64,000 nucleotides of DNA from positions 372,001 through 436,000 of the forward strand of contig NZ_RBAK01000002.1 in NCBI RefSeq assembly GCF_003626595.1, read 5' to 3'. Shown piece after piece: positions 16,299 through 25,233 of this stretch (position 1 is its first letter; every line of letters begins with the position of its first letter). The translations under genes and the position numbers were made by a program. The notes under the pieces are model-generated. The model ran no database searches, was not told the DNA's origin, and saw only the letters and a program-made list of their open reading frames with translations. This DNA is from Micromonospora endolithica. Lineage in GTDB: Bacteria > Actinomycetota > Actinomycetes > Mycobacteriales > Micromonosporaceae.

Positions 16299-17449
16299 CA
16301 GCGGGCGGCGTCCAGGGCCGCGGTGACGTCGGCGACCAGGTCGACGGTGTCCTCCACGCCGCAGGAGAGCCGGACGAAGCCCGGTGCGGTGTCGTCGCCC
16401 CACTGGGCGCGCCGGTCGGCGGTGGTGTGCAGGCCGCCGAACGAGGTGGCCGCGGACACCAGCCGCGCGGCGACGACGAAACGGGCCACCCGCTCCGGAT
16501 CGCCGAGGTCGAACGAGAGCACCCCCGGCAGGCGCCGCATCTGCGCCGACGCGATCCGGTGGGCCGGGTCGTCCGGCAGTCCCGGCCAGCGCACCCCGGT
16601 CACGTCCGGACGCCCGGCCAGCAGCACGGCGAGCGCCTCGGCGTTGGCCGTCTGCCGGGCCAGCCGCAGGTCCAGCGTGGCCAGCGAGCGGTGTGCCAGC
16701 CAGGCGTCGAAGGCACCGGGCACCGCGCCGGTGAGCGTCCGCCAGGACGTCACCGGCTCCAGCAGCGCCGGCGTACGGGTGGCGACGTAGCCGAGCAGCA
16801 GGTCGGAGTGACCGGTGAGGGCCTTGGTGCCGGAGGCGACCACCAGGTCGGCGCCCAGGTCCAGCGGGCGCTGCCCGAGCGGGGTGGCGGTGGTGTTGTC
16901 CACCGCCACCAGGGCCCCGGCGGCGTGCGCCCGGTCAACCAGCGCCGGCACGTCCACGACGTCCAGGCCTGGGTTGGCCGGCGTCTCCAGCAGCACCAGC
17001 CGTACGCCGGCCAGGTCCGGGTAGGGCCCGGCGGTGGGCGCGAAGAGCACCCGCACCCCGATCCCGGCCAGCGTCTCGGTCGCGAACGCCCGCACCGGGA
17101 AATACCCGTCGGAGGGCAGCAGCACGGTGTCACCGGGCTTCAGCAGGGCCAGCAGCAGCCCGGTGATGGCCGCCTGCCCGCTGGCGAAGACCCGGCAGTC
17201 GCCGCCCTCCAGTTCCCCGATGGCCGCCTCCAGCAGCCGGCGGGTGGGGTTGTCCGGGCGCCCGTAGCCGTTCGGCGTCGCCGCCGGGCCGGCCCACGGG
17301 TCGAGGTGGTACGGGGCGGCGAACACCGGGCCGGGCAGGAACGGCTGCCCGGGCACCGGCTCGGGGAGCCCGGCGTGGACGCAGCGGGTGCCGTCGTGCG
17401 GCCCGCTCGTGTCTCCGCTTTCGCGGTGGGATCCGGTCACGGCGCTCAC
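16298..17449 (-). CDS. Cys/Met metabolism PLP-dependent enzyme (cystathionine gamma-lyase/synthase type)
   Basis: The 383 residues show the fold-type I aspartate aminotransferase pattern of the transsulfuration family: [34 protein letters not shown], and the PLP lysine in [13 protein letters not shown]-terminal [12 protein letters not shown] motif is also typical. Whether it is a gamma-lyase, synthase or related enzyme cannot be decided. The GTG overlaps the gpsA stop as GTGA, and its own stop overlaps the HemK-like gene. Confidence 0.88.
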   Translation of the reverse strand: MSAVTGSHRESGDTSGPHDGTRCVHAGLPEPVPGQPFLPGPVFAAPYHLDPWAGPAATPNGYGRPDNPTRRLLEAAIGELEGGDCRVFASGQAAITGLLLALLKPGDTVLLPSDGYFPVRAFATETLAGIGVRVLFAPTAGPYPDLAGVRLVLLETPANPGLDVVDVPALVDRAHAAGALVAVDNTTATPLGQRPLDLGADLVVASGTKALTGHSDLLLGYVATRTPALLEPVTSWRTLTGAVPGAFDAWLAHRSLATLDLRLARQTANAEALAVLLAGRPDVTGVRWPGLPDDPAHRIASAQMRRLPGVLSFDLGDPERVARFVVAARLVSAATSFGGLHTTADRRAQWGDDTAPGFVRLSCGVEDTVDLVADVTAALDAAR

Positions 17450-18444
17450 TCCGGCTTCGTCGTACGGCTCATCAGGGCGTCCACCGCGAGCCTCGGGTCG
17501 ACGCCCTCGTGGCAGACCAGTTCGACCTGCTCGGTGATCGGCATCTCCACCCCGTGCGCCCGGGCCAGGTCCCGGATCGCCAGGGCGCTCTTGACGCCCT
17601 CGGCGGTCTGCCGGGTGGCGATCCGCGCCTCCTCCAGCGTCGCGCCGCGACCCAGGTGCTCGCCGAAGGTGCGGTTCCGGGCCATCGGCGAGGAGCAGGA
17701 CGCCACCAGGTCACCCATGCCGGCCAGGCCGGCGAAGGTGAGCGGGTCGGCGCCGAGCGCCACGCCCAGCCGGGCCGTCTCGGCCAGCCCCCGGGTGACC
17801 AGCATCGCCCGCGTGTTGTCGCCGAAGCCCATCGCGGTGGCGATGCCGTACGCCAGCGCGATGACGTTCTTGACCGCGCCGCCGAGTTCGCAGCCGACCA
17901 CGTCGTCGTTGGTGTACGGCCGGAAGTACGGCGTGGTGATCGCGCCCTGCACCAGCGTCGTGCGGTGCGGGTCGGTGCCGGCGACCACGGTGGCGGCGGG
18001 CTGCTCGGCGGCGATCTCCGGTGCCAGGTTCGGCCCGGAGACGACCACCACCCGGTCGGCCGCCACGCCGGCGGTCTCCACGATCACCTCGCTCATCCGC
18101 TTGGTGGTGCCCAGCTCGATGCCCTTCATCAGGGACACCAGCGTGGCGTCCGGGTGCAGGTGCCGGGTCCAGTCGGCCAGGTTGCCGCGCAGCGTCTGGG
18201 ACGGCACGGCCAGCACCACCACCTCCGCGCCGGTGATCGCCCGGGCGGCGTCCCCGGTCGCGGTGACCCGCTCCGGCAGCACCAGCCCCGGCAGGTACTC
18301 CGTGTTGCGCCGCTCGGCGCGGATCTGGTCGGCGACCGGAGCCCGGCGGGCCCAGATCGTGACGTCCCGCCCCGCGTCGGCGAGGATCTTGGCGAACGCG
18401 GTCCCCCACGAGCCGGCACCCAGCACCGCCACGTGCCCGGTCAC
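17446..18444 (-). CDS. gpsA: Glycerol-3-phosphate dehydrogenase [NAD(P)+]
   Basis: GpsA reduces dihydroxyacetone phosphate to sn-glycerol-3-phosphate for phospholipid synthesis. The 332 residues include the Rossmann motif [14 protein letters not shown] at the start, [21 protein letters not shown] with the catalytic Lys, and [11 protein letters not shown]. The GTG start (VTGHVAV) overlaps the stop of the acyltransferase gene as GTGA. Pairing with a PlsC-type acyltransferase, which uses the product, makes a lipid-synthesis unit. Confidence 0.96.
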   Translation of the reverse strand: MTGHVAVLGAGSWGTAFAKILADAGRDVTIWARRAPVADQIRAERRNTEYLPGLVLPERVTATGDAARAITGAEVVVLAVPSQTLRGNLADWTRHLHPDATLVSLMKGIELGTTKRMSEVIVETAGVAADRVVVVSGPNLAPEIAAEQPAATVVAGTDPHRTTLVQGAITTPYFRPYTNDDVVGCELGGAVKNVIALAYGIATAMGFGDNTRAMLVTRGLAETARLGVALGADPLTFAGLAGMGDLVASCSSPMARNRTFGEHLGRGATLEEARIATRQTAEGVKSALAIRDLARAHGVEMPITEQVELVCHEGVDPRLAVDALMSRTTKPE

Positions 18445-19181
18445 GCCGCCGCTCCCGGCTGCTGGTCGCGGTCGACGGCCGGACGGGGTGGACGTTCCCA
18501 GAGCGGCGGGGGTGTCCCGCCGCGGATCTCGGTGAGCAGGTCCCGCAGACGCAACATGATGGTGTCGGTCATCTCCTCGAGAACGGCCCTGGTGGGCGTG
18601 GCGCCCGCCCAGCGGCTCAGGTCGACCGGCGGCCCGGCGACCACGGTCACCGGGATCCGGGGGCGCACGCTGAAACGCTTCGTACGCGGGTCGAAGATCC
18701 GCTCGGGACCCCACATCGCGACCGGAACGACCGGTGCCCCGGTGGCCAGCGCCAGCCGCGCGGCTCCGGTCTTGCCCCGCATCGGCCACAGGTCCGGCTC
18801 GCGGGTGGTGGTGCCTTCCGGGTAGATCACCACCGCCCCACCCTCGGCGAGCGCGGCGACCAACGCGTCCAACGACTTCACCGCGTCCACCGAGCCCCGC
18901 TCCACCGGGATCTGGCGACACCGGTGCAGGATCGCGCCGACCACCGGTACCCGGAAGACGCTGGCCTTGCCGAGGAACTGCGGCCAGCGCCCGGAGTCGT
19001 AGACGAAGTGCGCGGAGACCAGCGGATCGGCGTGCGAGATGTGGTTCGGGACGATGATCACACCGCCCTCGCCGCGCAGGTGCTCCATGCCCCGCCAGGT
19101 GCGCCGGGTCCAGACCGTCATGACCGGTTTGATCAGCACCACGGCGAACCGTGGCCAGAACCCCAGCCTGCGCCGCCCCAC
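18441..19181 (-). CDS. 1-acyl-sn-glycerol-3-phosphate acyltransferase family (PlsC-like)
   Basis: The 246-residue protein has the acyltransferase motifs NHISHADP (NHxxxxD), a middle RCRQIPVER segment, and YPEGTTT. Together these bind acyl donor and glycerophosphate. A hydrophobic N-terminal stretch could anchor it at the membrane. The GTG follows GAGGAGG with 4 bases spacing. It heads a four-gene minus-strand run with gpsA and is divergent from cofC. Confidence 0.92.
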   Translation of the reverse strand: MGRRRLGFWPRFAVVLIKPVMTVWTRRTWRGMEHLRGEGGVIIVPNHISHADPLVSAHFVYDSGRWPQFLGKASVFRVPVVGAILHRCRQIPVERGSVDAVKSLDALVAALAEGGAVVIYPEGTTTREPDLWPMRGKTGAARLALATGAPVVPVAMWGPERIFDPRTKRFSVRPRIPVTVVAGPPVDLSRWAGATPTRAVLEEMTDTIMLRLRDLLTEIRGGTPPPLWERPPRPAVDRDQQPGAAA

Positions 19182-19295
19182 CGCGCCTCCTCTTGCCCGC
19201 CCCGACCCGCACCCTGACCCCGCAGCGGAAATCATGCCTGCTCGCCCCCGGTCCGGCCAGTGAGGGTACCGCCGTCCGGCTGGCAGGATTGCGGC

Positions 19296-19940
19296 GTGAG
19301 CCAGTCGAGGTGGACCGTGGTGGTGCCGGTGAAGCCCCTCACCGCCGCGAAGAGCCGGCTGCGGGGGGCCCTGCCGGCCGTACCGCACGAGGAACTGGCC
19401 CTGGCCCTCGCGGCCGACACGGTCCGCGCGGTGCGGGCCTGCCCGGTGGTCGTCGAGGTGGTGGTCGTCACCGACGACCCGCGGGTGGCCGCGGCGGTGG
19501 CCCCCGCGCGGGTGCTGCCGGACCCGCCGGACGCGGGCCTGAACGCCGCGTTCCGGCACGGCGCGTCGGTCGCGCCCGGCCGCTGGGTGGCCGGGCTCAC
19601 CGCCGACCTGCCCGCGCTGCGCCCGGCCGAGCTGGCGGCGGCGCTGCACGCGGCGCGGTCCGGCCCCACCGGGGTACGCCACTACGTCGCCGACACCCCC
19701 GGCACCGGCACGGTGCTGCTGGCCGCCCCGCCCGGTGTACCCCTCGATCCGCGCTTCGGCACCGACTCGGCCGCCGCCCACGCGGCGAGCGGTGCGGTGG
19801 CCCTCACCGGCGACTGGCCCAGCCTGCGCCGGGACGTGGACACCCGGGAGGACCTGGCGGCGGCGACCCGCCTCGGTCTGGGACCCCGCACCGCGGCGCT
19901 GGCGTGCGCCGGCTGCCCGGCGGGCGCGCCGGCGGTGTAG
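19296..19940 (+). CDS. cofC: 2-phospho-L-lactate guanylyltransferase
   Basis: CofC activates 2-phospholactate (or phosphoenolpyruvate in actinobacteria) with GTP for coenzyme F420 assembly. The 214 residues begin [15 protein letters not shown] and contain AKSRLRG, VVTDDP and the [11 protein letters not shown] segment, all typical of CofC/FbiD. The GTG is preceded at 6 bases by CAGGAT (19284-19289) and lacks a ribosome binding site, so it may be leaderless. It is divergent from the plsC-like gene. Confidence 0.88.
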   Translation: MSQSRWTVVVPVKPLTAAKSRLRGALPAVPHEELALALAADTVRAVRACPVVVEVVVVTDDPRVAAAVAPARVLPDPPDAGLNAAFRHGASVAPGRWVAGLTADLPALRPAELAAALHAARSGPTGVRHYVADTPGTGTVLLAAPPGVPLDPRFGTDSAAAHAASGAVALTGDWPSLRRDVDTREDLAAATRLGLGPRTAALACAGCPAGAPAV

Positions 19941-19950
19941 CGTCCGGGTC

Positions 19951-20148
19951 ATGCAGGGCACGGTGGCCAGTTTCGACGCGACGACCCGCGGTGGCGTGCT
20001 GCTGCTCGACGACGGCACCGAGCTGGCGTTCGGCGCCCGGGCGTTCGACGCCTCCGGGTTGCGACTGCTCCGCCTCGGTCAGCGACTGCGGGTCGACACC
20101 GATCCGGACGGCGAGGTCGTGCGCGTGACATTGCCGACGATGGCCTGA
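19951..20148 (+). CDS. Small cold-shock-like (CSD-type) protein
   Basis: The 65-residue protein begins MQGTVASFDATTRGGVLLLD and ends with GQRLRVDTDPDGEVVRVTL. The pattern resembles a cold-shock/OB fold (GTVxxFD...GGVLLxDDG), but it lacks the aromatic RNP motifs of true CspA proteins, so nucleic acid binding is uncertain. TAGCGT (19938-19943) lies 7 bases before the ATG and overlaps the cofC stop, indicating a separate leaderless message. Confidence 0.7.
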   Translation: MQGTVASFDATTRGGVLLLDDGTELAFGARAFDASGLRLLRLGQRLRVDTDPDGEVVRVTLPTMA

Positions 20149-20161
20149 GCAGCCGGCCCAA

Positions 20162-20183
20162 GTTCATTTTGCGTTAACCCGAT
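20162..20183 (+). promoter_or_regulatory. Candidate PHO box upstream of ppk
   Basis: Two 11-base units, GTTCATTTTGC and GTTAACCCGAT, resemble the direct-repeat units bound by PhoP in Streptomyces, where ppk is a known PhoP target. A possible -10 CAAGAT (20190-20195) lies 6 bases before the ppk GTG. Confidence 0.5.
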
Positions 20184-20201
20184 TCGGGTCAAGATGAGCG
20201 G

Positions 20202-22547
20202 GTGAGCACCCCTCGCGAGCACCCCACCGCCCCGCCCCAGCCCACCGAGACGTCCGGCTCCCGCAACGGCACCCGCGTTCGCGGCGCCGACGGCCGGTTC
20301 CGTTCCGCGCCCGGCGTGGAGCGGATCCGCCCGGACACCGAGGTTCCTTCCGACACCGACGCGGCGGCCGACTCCACCGGCCTGGAGGAGGTGCTGGACC
20401 CGCAGGCGAGCCCGGGCGACGGCCCCGCCACCGGCGACGTCCTCCCGCCGGCCCTCGCCGACGACGAACCGCCGGCCGCCCCGCCACTGCCCGAGGACCG
20501 GTTCCTCAACCGGGAGCTGTCCTGGCTCGACTTCAACAACCGGGTGCTGGCACTGGCCGAGGACCCGGACGCCCCGCTGCTGGAGCGGGCGAAGTTCCTG
20601 GCCATCTTCGCCAGCAACCTCGACGAGTTCTACATGGTGCGGGTGGCCGGGTTGAAGCGCCGGCTCTCCGCCGGCCTGCCGGTACGCGGCGGCGACCGGA
20701 TGCCGCTGCGCACCCAGCTTGAACTGATCTCGGAGCAGGCCGCCATGCTGGTCGCCCGGCACGCCGCGTGCTTCGTCGACGACGTGCTGCCGAAGCTGGC
20801 CGCCGAGGACATCCGCGTGCTGCGCTGGGCGGACCTCGGCGACCCGGAACGGGAGCGGCTGCGCACCTACTTCCGCGAACACATCTTCCCGGTGCTCACC
20901 CCGCTCGCGGTGGACCCGGCGCACCCCTTCCCGTACATCTCCGGGCGCTCGCTGAACCTCGCGGTGGCGGTCCGCGACCCCGACGGCGGCTCGGAGCTGT
21001 TCGCCCGGGTGAAGGTGCCGAACAACGTGCCCCGGTTCGTCCGGGTCGACCGGAACCAGCCCGGTGTCCGGATGCTGCCCGTCGAGGACCTCATCTCGGT
21101 GCACCTCGGTCAGCTTTTTTCCGGCATGCAGGTGGTCGAGTGCCACCTCTTCCGGGTCACCCGCAACGCCGAGGTCGAGGTGGACGAGGACCGCGACGAG
21201 GACCTGCTCCAGGCCCTGGAACGGGAACTGGCCAGGCGGCGCTTCGGCCCGCCGGTACGGCTGGAGGTCGCCGCCTCGATCTCCGACCACATGCTGGAAC
21301 TGCTCGTCCGCGAGCTGGACATGGACGCCCAGGACGTGCTGCGGGTGCGTGGCCTGCTGGACCTGTCGGCGCTCTGGCAGCTCTACGGCGAGGCCGACCG
21401 GCCGGACCTCAAGGACCCGCCCTTCGTGCCGGCCACCCACCCCCGACTCGCCGAGGGCGAGGTCCCCCGCAGCGTCTTCGCCACCCTGCGCGACGGCGAC
21501 GTGCTGGTGCACCACCCGTACCACTCCTTCGCGACCAGCGTGCAGCGCTTCGTCGAGCAGGCCGCGGCCGACCCGAACGTGCTGGCCATCAAGCAGACGC
21601 TCTACCGCACCAGCGGGGACTCGCCGATCGTCGACGCGCTGGTCGACGCGGCGGCCGCCGGCAAGCAGGTGGTGGTGCTGGTGGAGCTGAAGGCCCGGTT
21701 CGACGAGATCGCCAACATCGGCTGGGCGCGCACCCTGGAACGCGCCGGCTGCCACGTCGTGTACGGCCTGGTGGGGCTGAAGACGCACTGCAAGACCTCC
21801 CTGGTGGTCCGCCAGGAGGGCAACCAGATCCGCCGGTACTGCCACATCGGCACCGGCAACTACCACCCGAAGACCGCCCGCCTCTACGAGGACTTCGGCA
21901 TGCTCACCGCCGACCCGGAGATCGGCGCCGACCTCACCGACCTGTTCAACGTGCTCACCGGCTACAGCCGGCAGACCGCGTACCGGCGGCTGCTGGTCGC
22001 GCCGCAGGGGATCCGCAGCGGGCTGGTGGAACGGATCGAACGCGAGATCGCGCACGTCCGGCTGGGCATGCCCGGCCTGGTGCAGTTCAAGGTGAACTCG
22101 CTGGTCGACGAGGAACTCACCGACGCCCTCTACCGCGCCTCCCGGGCCGGCGTGCACGTCGACCTGCTGATCCGGGGCATGTGCACGCTGCGCCCCGGCG
22201 TGCCGGGCCTGTCGGAGAACATCCGGGTCCGGTCGATCCTCGGCCGGTTCCTGGAGCACTCCCGGGTCTTCCGGTTCGGCAACAACGGCGACGCCGAGTT
22301 CTGGATGGGGTCGGCCGACCTGATGCACCGCAACCTGGACCGCCGGGTGGAGGCCCTGGTCCAGGTCAGCGACCCGGTCGCGCGGGCCGAACTGGACAAC
22401 GTGCTGACCACCGCGATGGGCCCGGACGTGGACGCCTTCGAGCTGGCCGCGGACGGCACCTGGACCCGCCGTACCGGCACCCCCGACACGCCCCTGGTCG
22501 ACCTCCAGGAACTGCTGCTGCGTCGGGTCGGCGGCACGGCCGGATGA
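20202..22547 (+). CDS. ppk: Polyphosphate kinase 1
   Basis: Ppk reversibly makes inorganic polyphosphate from ATP. The 781 residues include an Ala/Pro-rich, charged N-terminal extension (about 1-100) beyond the usual length. The core starts [20 protein letters not shown]. The catalytic region has [13 protein letters not shown] and [20 protein letters not shown], the latter carrying a conserved His. The GTG start follows the bases CAAGATGAGCGG and no ribosome binding site is obvious. It heads a group with a CYTH-CHAD protein and a NUDIX-phosphatase. Confidence 0.96.
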   Translation: MSTPREHPTAPPQPTETSGSRNGTRVRGADGRFRSAPGVERIRPDTEVPSDTDAAADSTGLEEVLDPQASPGDGPATGDVLPPALADDEPPAAPPLPEDRFLNRELSWLDFNNRVLALAEDPDAPLLERAKFLAIFASNLDEFYMVRVAGLKRRLSAGLPVRGGDRMPLRTQLELISEQAAMLVARHAACFVDDVLPKLAAEDIRVLRWADLGDPERERLRTYFREHIFPVLTPLAVDPAHPFPYISGRSLNLAVAVRDPDGGSELFARVKVPNNVPRFVRVDRNQPGVRMLPVEDLISVHLGQLFSGMQVVECHLFRVTRNAEVEVDEDRDEDLLQALERELARRRFGPPVRLEVAASISDHMLELLVRELDMDAQDVLRVRGLLDLSALWQLYGEADRPDLKDPPFVPATHPRLAEGEVPRSVFATLRDGDVLVHHPYHSFATSVQRFVEQAAADPNVLAIKQTLYRTSGDSPIVDALVDAAAAGKQVVVLVELKARFDEIANIGWARTLERAGCHVVYGLVGLKTHCKTSLVVRQEGNQIRRYCHIGTGNYHPKTARLYEDFGMLTADPEIGADLTDLFNVLTGYSRQTAYRRLLVAPQGIRSGLVERIEREIAHVRLGMPGLVQFKVNSLVDEELTDALYRASRAGVHVDLLIRGMCTLRPGVPGLSENIRVRSILGRFLEHSRVFRFGNNGDAEFWMGSADLMHRNLDRRVEALVQVSDPVARAELDNVLTTAMGPDVDAFELAADGTWTRRTGTPDTPLVDLQELLLRRVGGTAG

Positions 22548-22571
22548 CCGCCACCGAACTAGGCTGACGAG

Positions 22572-24104
22572 ATGGTCGAGGAGGAACGGAAGTACGCCGT
22601 CGACGAGGACTGGGTCCTGCCGGACCTGTCCGCCGTCGCCCCGGCCGGCGGCGGGGTACGCGCCCGTCCGGCGGTGACCCTGGTCGCCACGTACGTGGAC
22701 ACCGTCGACCTGCGACTGGCCCGGGCCGGGGTGTCGCTGCGCCACCGTGCGGGCGACGAGCCGCCGTGGACGGTGAAGCTGCCGACCGGCAGTCCCGGCG
22801 TACGGCACGAGATCTCCCGGCCCGGCCCGGTCGGTGCGCCGCCGGCCGAACTGGCCGAACTGGTCACGGTGTTCCACCGGGGCGCGCCGCTGGCCCCGGT
22901 CGCGGTGGTCCGCACGGTCCGGACCGCCTACGACGTGCACGACGCCGCCGGCACGGTGCTCGCCGAGGTGGTGGACGACCAGGTCACCGTGCGGGACGAC
23001 GACGGGGCGACCACCGGCGCGTTCCGCGAGCTGGAGGCGGAACGCAAGGCCGGCGACGGCGCGCTGCTGGACCGGATCGGCGCGGCGCTGCGCGAGGCGG
23101 GCGCCCGCGACGGAGGTTTCACCCCCAAGCACGTACGCGCCCTGGGGCCGGCCGCCGCGGGGGAGCCCGACCTGGCGGCGCCGGCCGGCCTGCCCGCCGC
23201 GCCCACCGGCGGCGACGTGGTCACCGAGGGGATCCGCCGGGAGGTACGCCGGCTGCTGGCGCACGACCCGCTGGCGCGACTGCGCGCACCGGGCGACGAC
23301 GGCGACACCGCCGTGCACCAGATGCGGGTGGCCTGCCGACGGCTGCGCGGCGACCTGAAGACGTTCGCCCGGCTGCTGCGTCCCTCCTGGGCCCGGCCGC
23401 TGCGCGACGAGCTGACCTGGCTCGCCGGTTCCCTCGGCGCGGCCCGGGACGCCGAGGTGTTGCGGGAGCGGCTGCGCCGTACGGCCAGCGCCGACCCGAC
23501 CAGTCCGCTCGACGGCGCGGCGGTGGACCGGCTGGACGACGTCCTGGCGCGCCGCCAGGCCGACGCGCTGGCCGCGGTCGACGCGGCGCTGCGCTCGGCG
23601 CGCTACGTGGCGCTGGTGGACGCGCTGGTGCTGGCCGCCCGGTCACCCGTGCTCACCGCGCGGGCCGGCAAGCCGGCGCGGCGGACGCTGCCCAGGCTGG
23701 TGGCCCGCCGGTGGCGGCGACTGGCCGGGCACGGGTCGCACCCGGGCAGCGTGGCCGGACTGGAGCGGACCGGCCCGGACGAGCAGTGGCACGACGTCCG
23801 CAAGGAGGGCAAGCGGGTCCGCGCGGCGGTCAAGTCGATGACGCCGGTGCTCGGTGACGACGCGCGGGAACTCAACCGCCGGCTGGGCCGGGTGCAGGAC
23901 GTGCTCGGCGAGCACCAGGACGCGGCGGTGGCGGCCGAGACCTGGCTGTCGGTGGCCGCCGGGCGGCCGGACGACCACGAGTTGGCAATCACCGCCGGAC
24001 GGCTGGCCGAACGGGAACGGGCGGCGGTCCACCGCGCCCGCGCGGACTTCCCGGCCGCCTGGCGCCGGGCCAGCCGGCGACGGCGGACCCGATGGCTGCG
24101 ATGA
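22572..24104 (+). CDS. CYTH and CHAD domain protein
   Basis: The 510-residue protein starts with a CYTH domain (about 1-200): the EEERKY signature at 3-8, then paired acidic and basic strands forming a triphosphate tunnel. A CHAD domain (about 215-510) follows, with HQMRVACRRLRGDLKTFARLL and later WHDVRKEGKRVRAAVK, helices rich in conserved His/Arg that bind polyphosphate. With ppk just upstream, a role in polyphosphate hydrolysis or binding is likely. TAGGCT (22560-22565) is 6 bases before the ATG, so it probably has its own leaderless start. Confidence 0.92.
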   Translation: MVEEERKYAVDEDWVLPDLSAVAPAGGGVRARPAVTLVATYVDTVDLRLARAGVSLRHRAGDEPPWTVKLPTGSPGVRHEISRPGPVGAPPAELAELVTVFHRGAPLAPVAVVRTVRTAYDVHDAAGTVLAEVVDDQVTVRDDDGATTGAFRELEAERKAGDGALLDRIGAALREAGARDGGFTPKHVRALGPAAAGEPDLAAPAGLPAAPTGGDVVTEGIRREVRRLLAHDPLARLRAPGDDGDTAVHQMRVACRRLRGDLKTFARLLRPSWARPLRDELTWLAGSLGAARDAEVLRERLRRTASADPTSPLDGAAVDRLDDVLARRQADALAAVDAALRSARYVALVDALVLAARSPVLTARAGKPARRTLPRLVARRWRRLAGHGSHPGSVAGLERTGPDEQWHDVRKEGKRVRAAVKSMTPVLGDDARELNRRLGRVQDVLGEHQDAAVAAETWLSVAAGRPDDHELAITAGRLAERERAAVHRARADFPAAWRRASRRRRTRWLR

Positions 24105-24967
24105 CCGGGATCCACGCCGCCGGCGGCGTGGTGTGGCGGCCGACTCCCGACGGCGTCGAGGTGTGCCTGGTGCACCGGCCCCGCTACCGGGACTGGACGC
24201 TGCCGAAGGGCAAGCTGGAGGCGGACGAGCACCCGTTGTCGGCCGCCGTCCGCGAGGTCGCCGAGGAGTCGGACAACCGGGCGGTGCCGCAGGTCCGGCT
24301 GCCCACCGTGCACTACCGCAGCGAGGGGCGGCCGAAACGGGTCGACTACTGGTCGATGCGGGCGGTGGCGACCGGCGGTTTCCAACCGGACACCGAGGTC
24401 GACGACGTGTGCTGGCTGTCCCCCGACGACGCGATCGGGCGGGTCAGCTATCCGCACGACGCCGAGGTGCTGGCCGCGTTCGCCGCGCTGCCCCGGGTGA
24501 CCGGGACGATGGCACTGGTGCGGCACGCGCACGCCGGCAAGCGGGTGACCTGGTCCGGTCCGGACACCGGCCGGCCACTGGACGCGCAGGGCTGGGCCCG
24601 GGCCCACGAGTTGGCGACGCTGGTGGCGTTGCTCCGGCCGGCCCGGCTGCTGTCCGCGACGGCCCGTCGCTGCGTACAGACGCTCGACCCGTCGGCGGCC
24701 CTGCTCGACCTGCCGATCGAGGTGTGCGGCGACCTCGACGAGCCGCAGCCGGGGCAGCAGCCCGACGAGTGCGCGCTGGCCGCGGCGGCCCGGCTGACCG
24801 CGCTGGCGCGGTCCGGGGAGACGGTGGCGGCGTGCAGCCAGGGCAAGGTGATACCGGGCGCCCTGGAGCGGCTCACCGGCCGCGAGGACGACTTCACCAC
24901 CCCGAAGGGGGGCGGCTGGCTGCTCGCCTTCGCCGGCGACCACCTCCTCGCCCTCGACCGCTGGTAA
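24101..24967 (+). CDS. NUDIX hydrolase fused to a histidine phosphatase (MutT1-like)
   Basis: The 288-residue protein has a NUDIX domain (about 1-135) with the box GKLEADEHPLSAAVREVAEE, then a histidine phosphatase domain (about 140-288) with the RHAHAGK catalytic motif. Mycobacterial MutT1 has this fusion and hydrolyses 8-oxo-GTP or diadenosine polyphosphates. The ATG used overlaps the CHAD stop as ATGA; an ATG three codons earlier (24092) is the alternative. Coupling to CYTH-CHAD suggests shared nucleotide-polyphosphate metabolism. Confidence 0.9.
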   Translation: MTGIHAAGGVVWRPTPDGVEVCLVHRPRYRDWTLPKGKLEADEHPLSAAVREVAEESDNRAVPQVRLPTVHYRSEGRPKRVDYWSMRAVATGGFQPDTEVDDVCWLSPDDAIGRVSYPHDAEVLAAFAALPRVTGTMALVRHAHAGKRVTWSGPDTGRPLDAQGWARAHELATLVALLRPARLLSATARRCVQTLDPSAALLDLPIEVCGDLDEPQPGQQPDECALAAAARLTALARSGETVAACSQGKVIPGALERLTGREDDFTTPKGGGWLLAFAGDHLLALDRW

Positions 24968-25018
24968 GGAAGGGCCCCTTCTTAACGCCTGCGGTAGAGG
25001 AAGGGCCCCCGGTTAACG
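24968..25018. repeat. Dispersed repeat, copy 1 (GGAAGGGCCCC element)
   Basis: Two in-element units, AGGAAGGGCCCCTTCTTAACGC and AGGAAGGGCCCCCGGTTAACGC in outline, are separated by TGCGGTAG-like bases. The element matches, in reverse orientation, the sequence at 48263-48316. I recall GTTAAGAAGGGGCCCTTCCT-type sequence as frequent between Micromonospora genes, but cannot check that here. Confidence 0.7.
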
Positions 25019-25071
25019 CCGAACCCACCGCACCGGGCGTCGAGCGCCGGCAGCAGCGCGGCGGCAATGCA

Positions 25072-25233
25072 GCGGCGGGGGTCAGCGCGGCCAGGCGGCG
25101 CACAGCGGCCAGGCGGCGCACAGCGGCCAGGCGGCGCACAGCGGCCAGGCGGCCAGGCGGCCACGCGGCGGGGGTCAGCGCGGGCCAGGCGGCGCACAGC
25201 GGCCGGGCGGCCACGCGGCGGGGGTCAGCGCGG
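25072..25233. repeat. GC-only tandem repeats overlapping a gene's 3' end
   Basis: GCGGCCAGGCGGCGCACA (18 bases) occurs three times in perfect tandem at 25087-25140. A 33-base block is then repeated with one mismatch at 25151-25183 and 25201-25233, and its last part contains the stop codon of the minus-strand membrane gene. Replication slippage at the 3' end of that gene is the simplest explanation. Confidence 0.85.

Noticed and set aside
15522..16403. Longer version of the HemK-like protein starting at 16403
   Set aside because: The extra 35 residues are Arg/Gly/Pro-rich and lie within the PLP-enzyme gene; the ATG at 16298 overlaps its stop, as in neighbouring gene pairs.
20079..23318. 1079-codon minus-strand frame opposite ppk and CYTH-CHAD
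   Set aside because: It is the antisense of strongly conserved proteins; no domain is visible in it.
24968..25233. CRISPR array
   Set aside because: The repeats are head-to-tail without unique spacers of constant length, and no cas genes are nearby.
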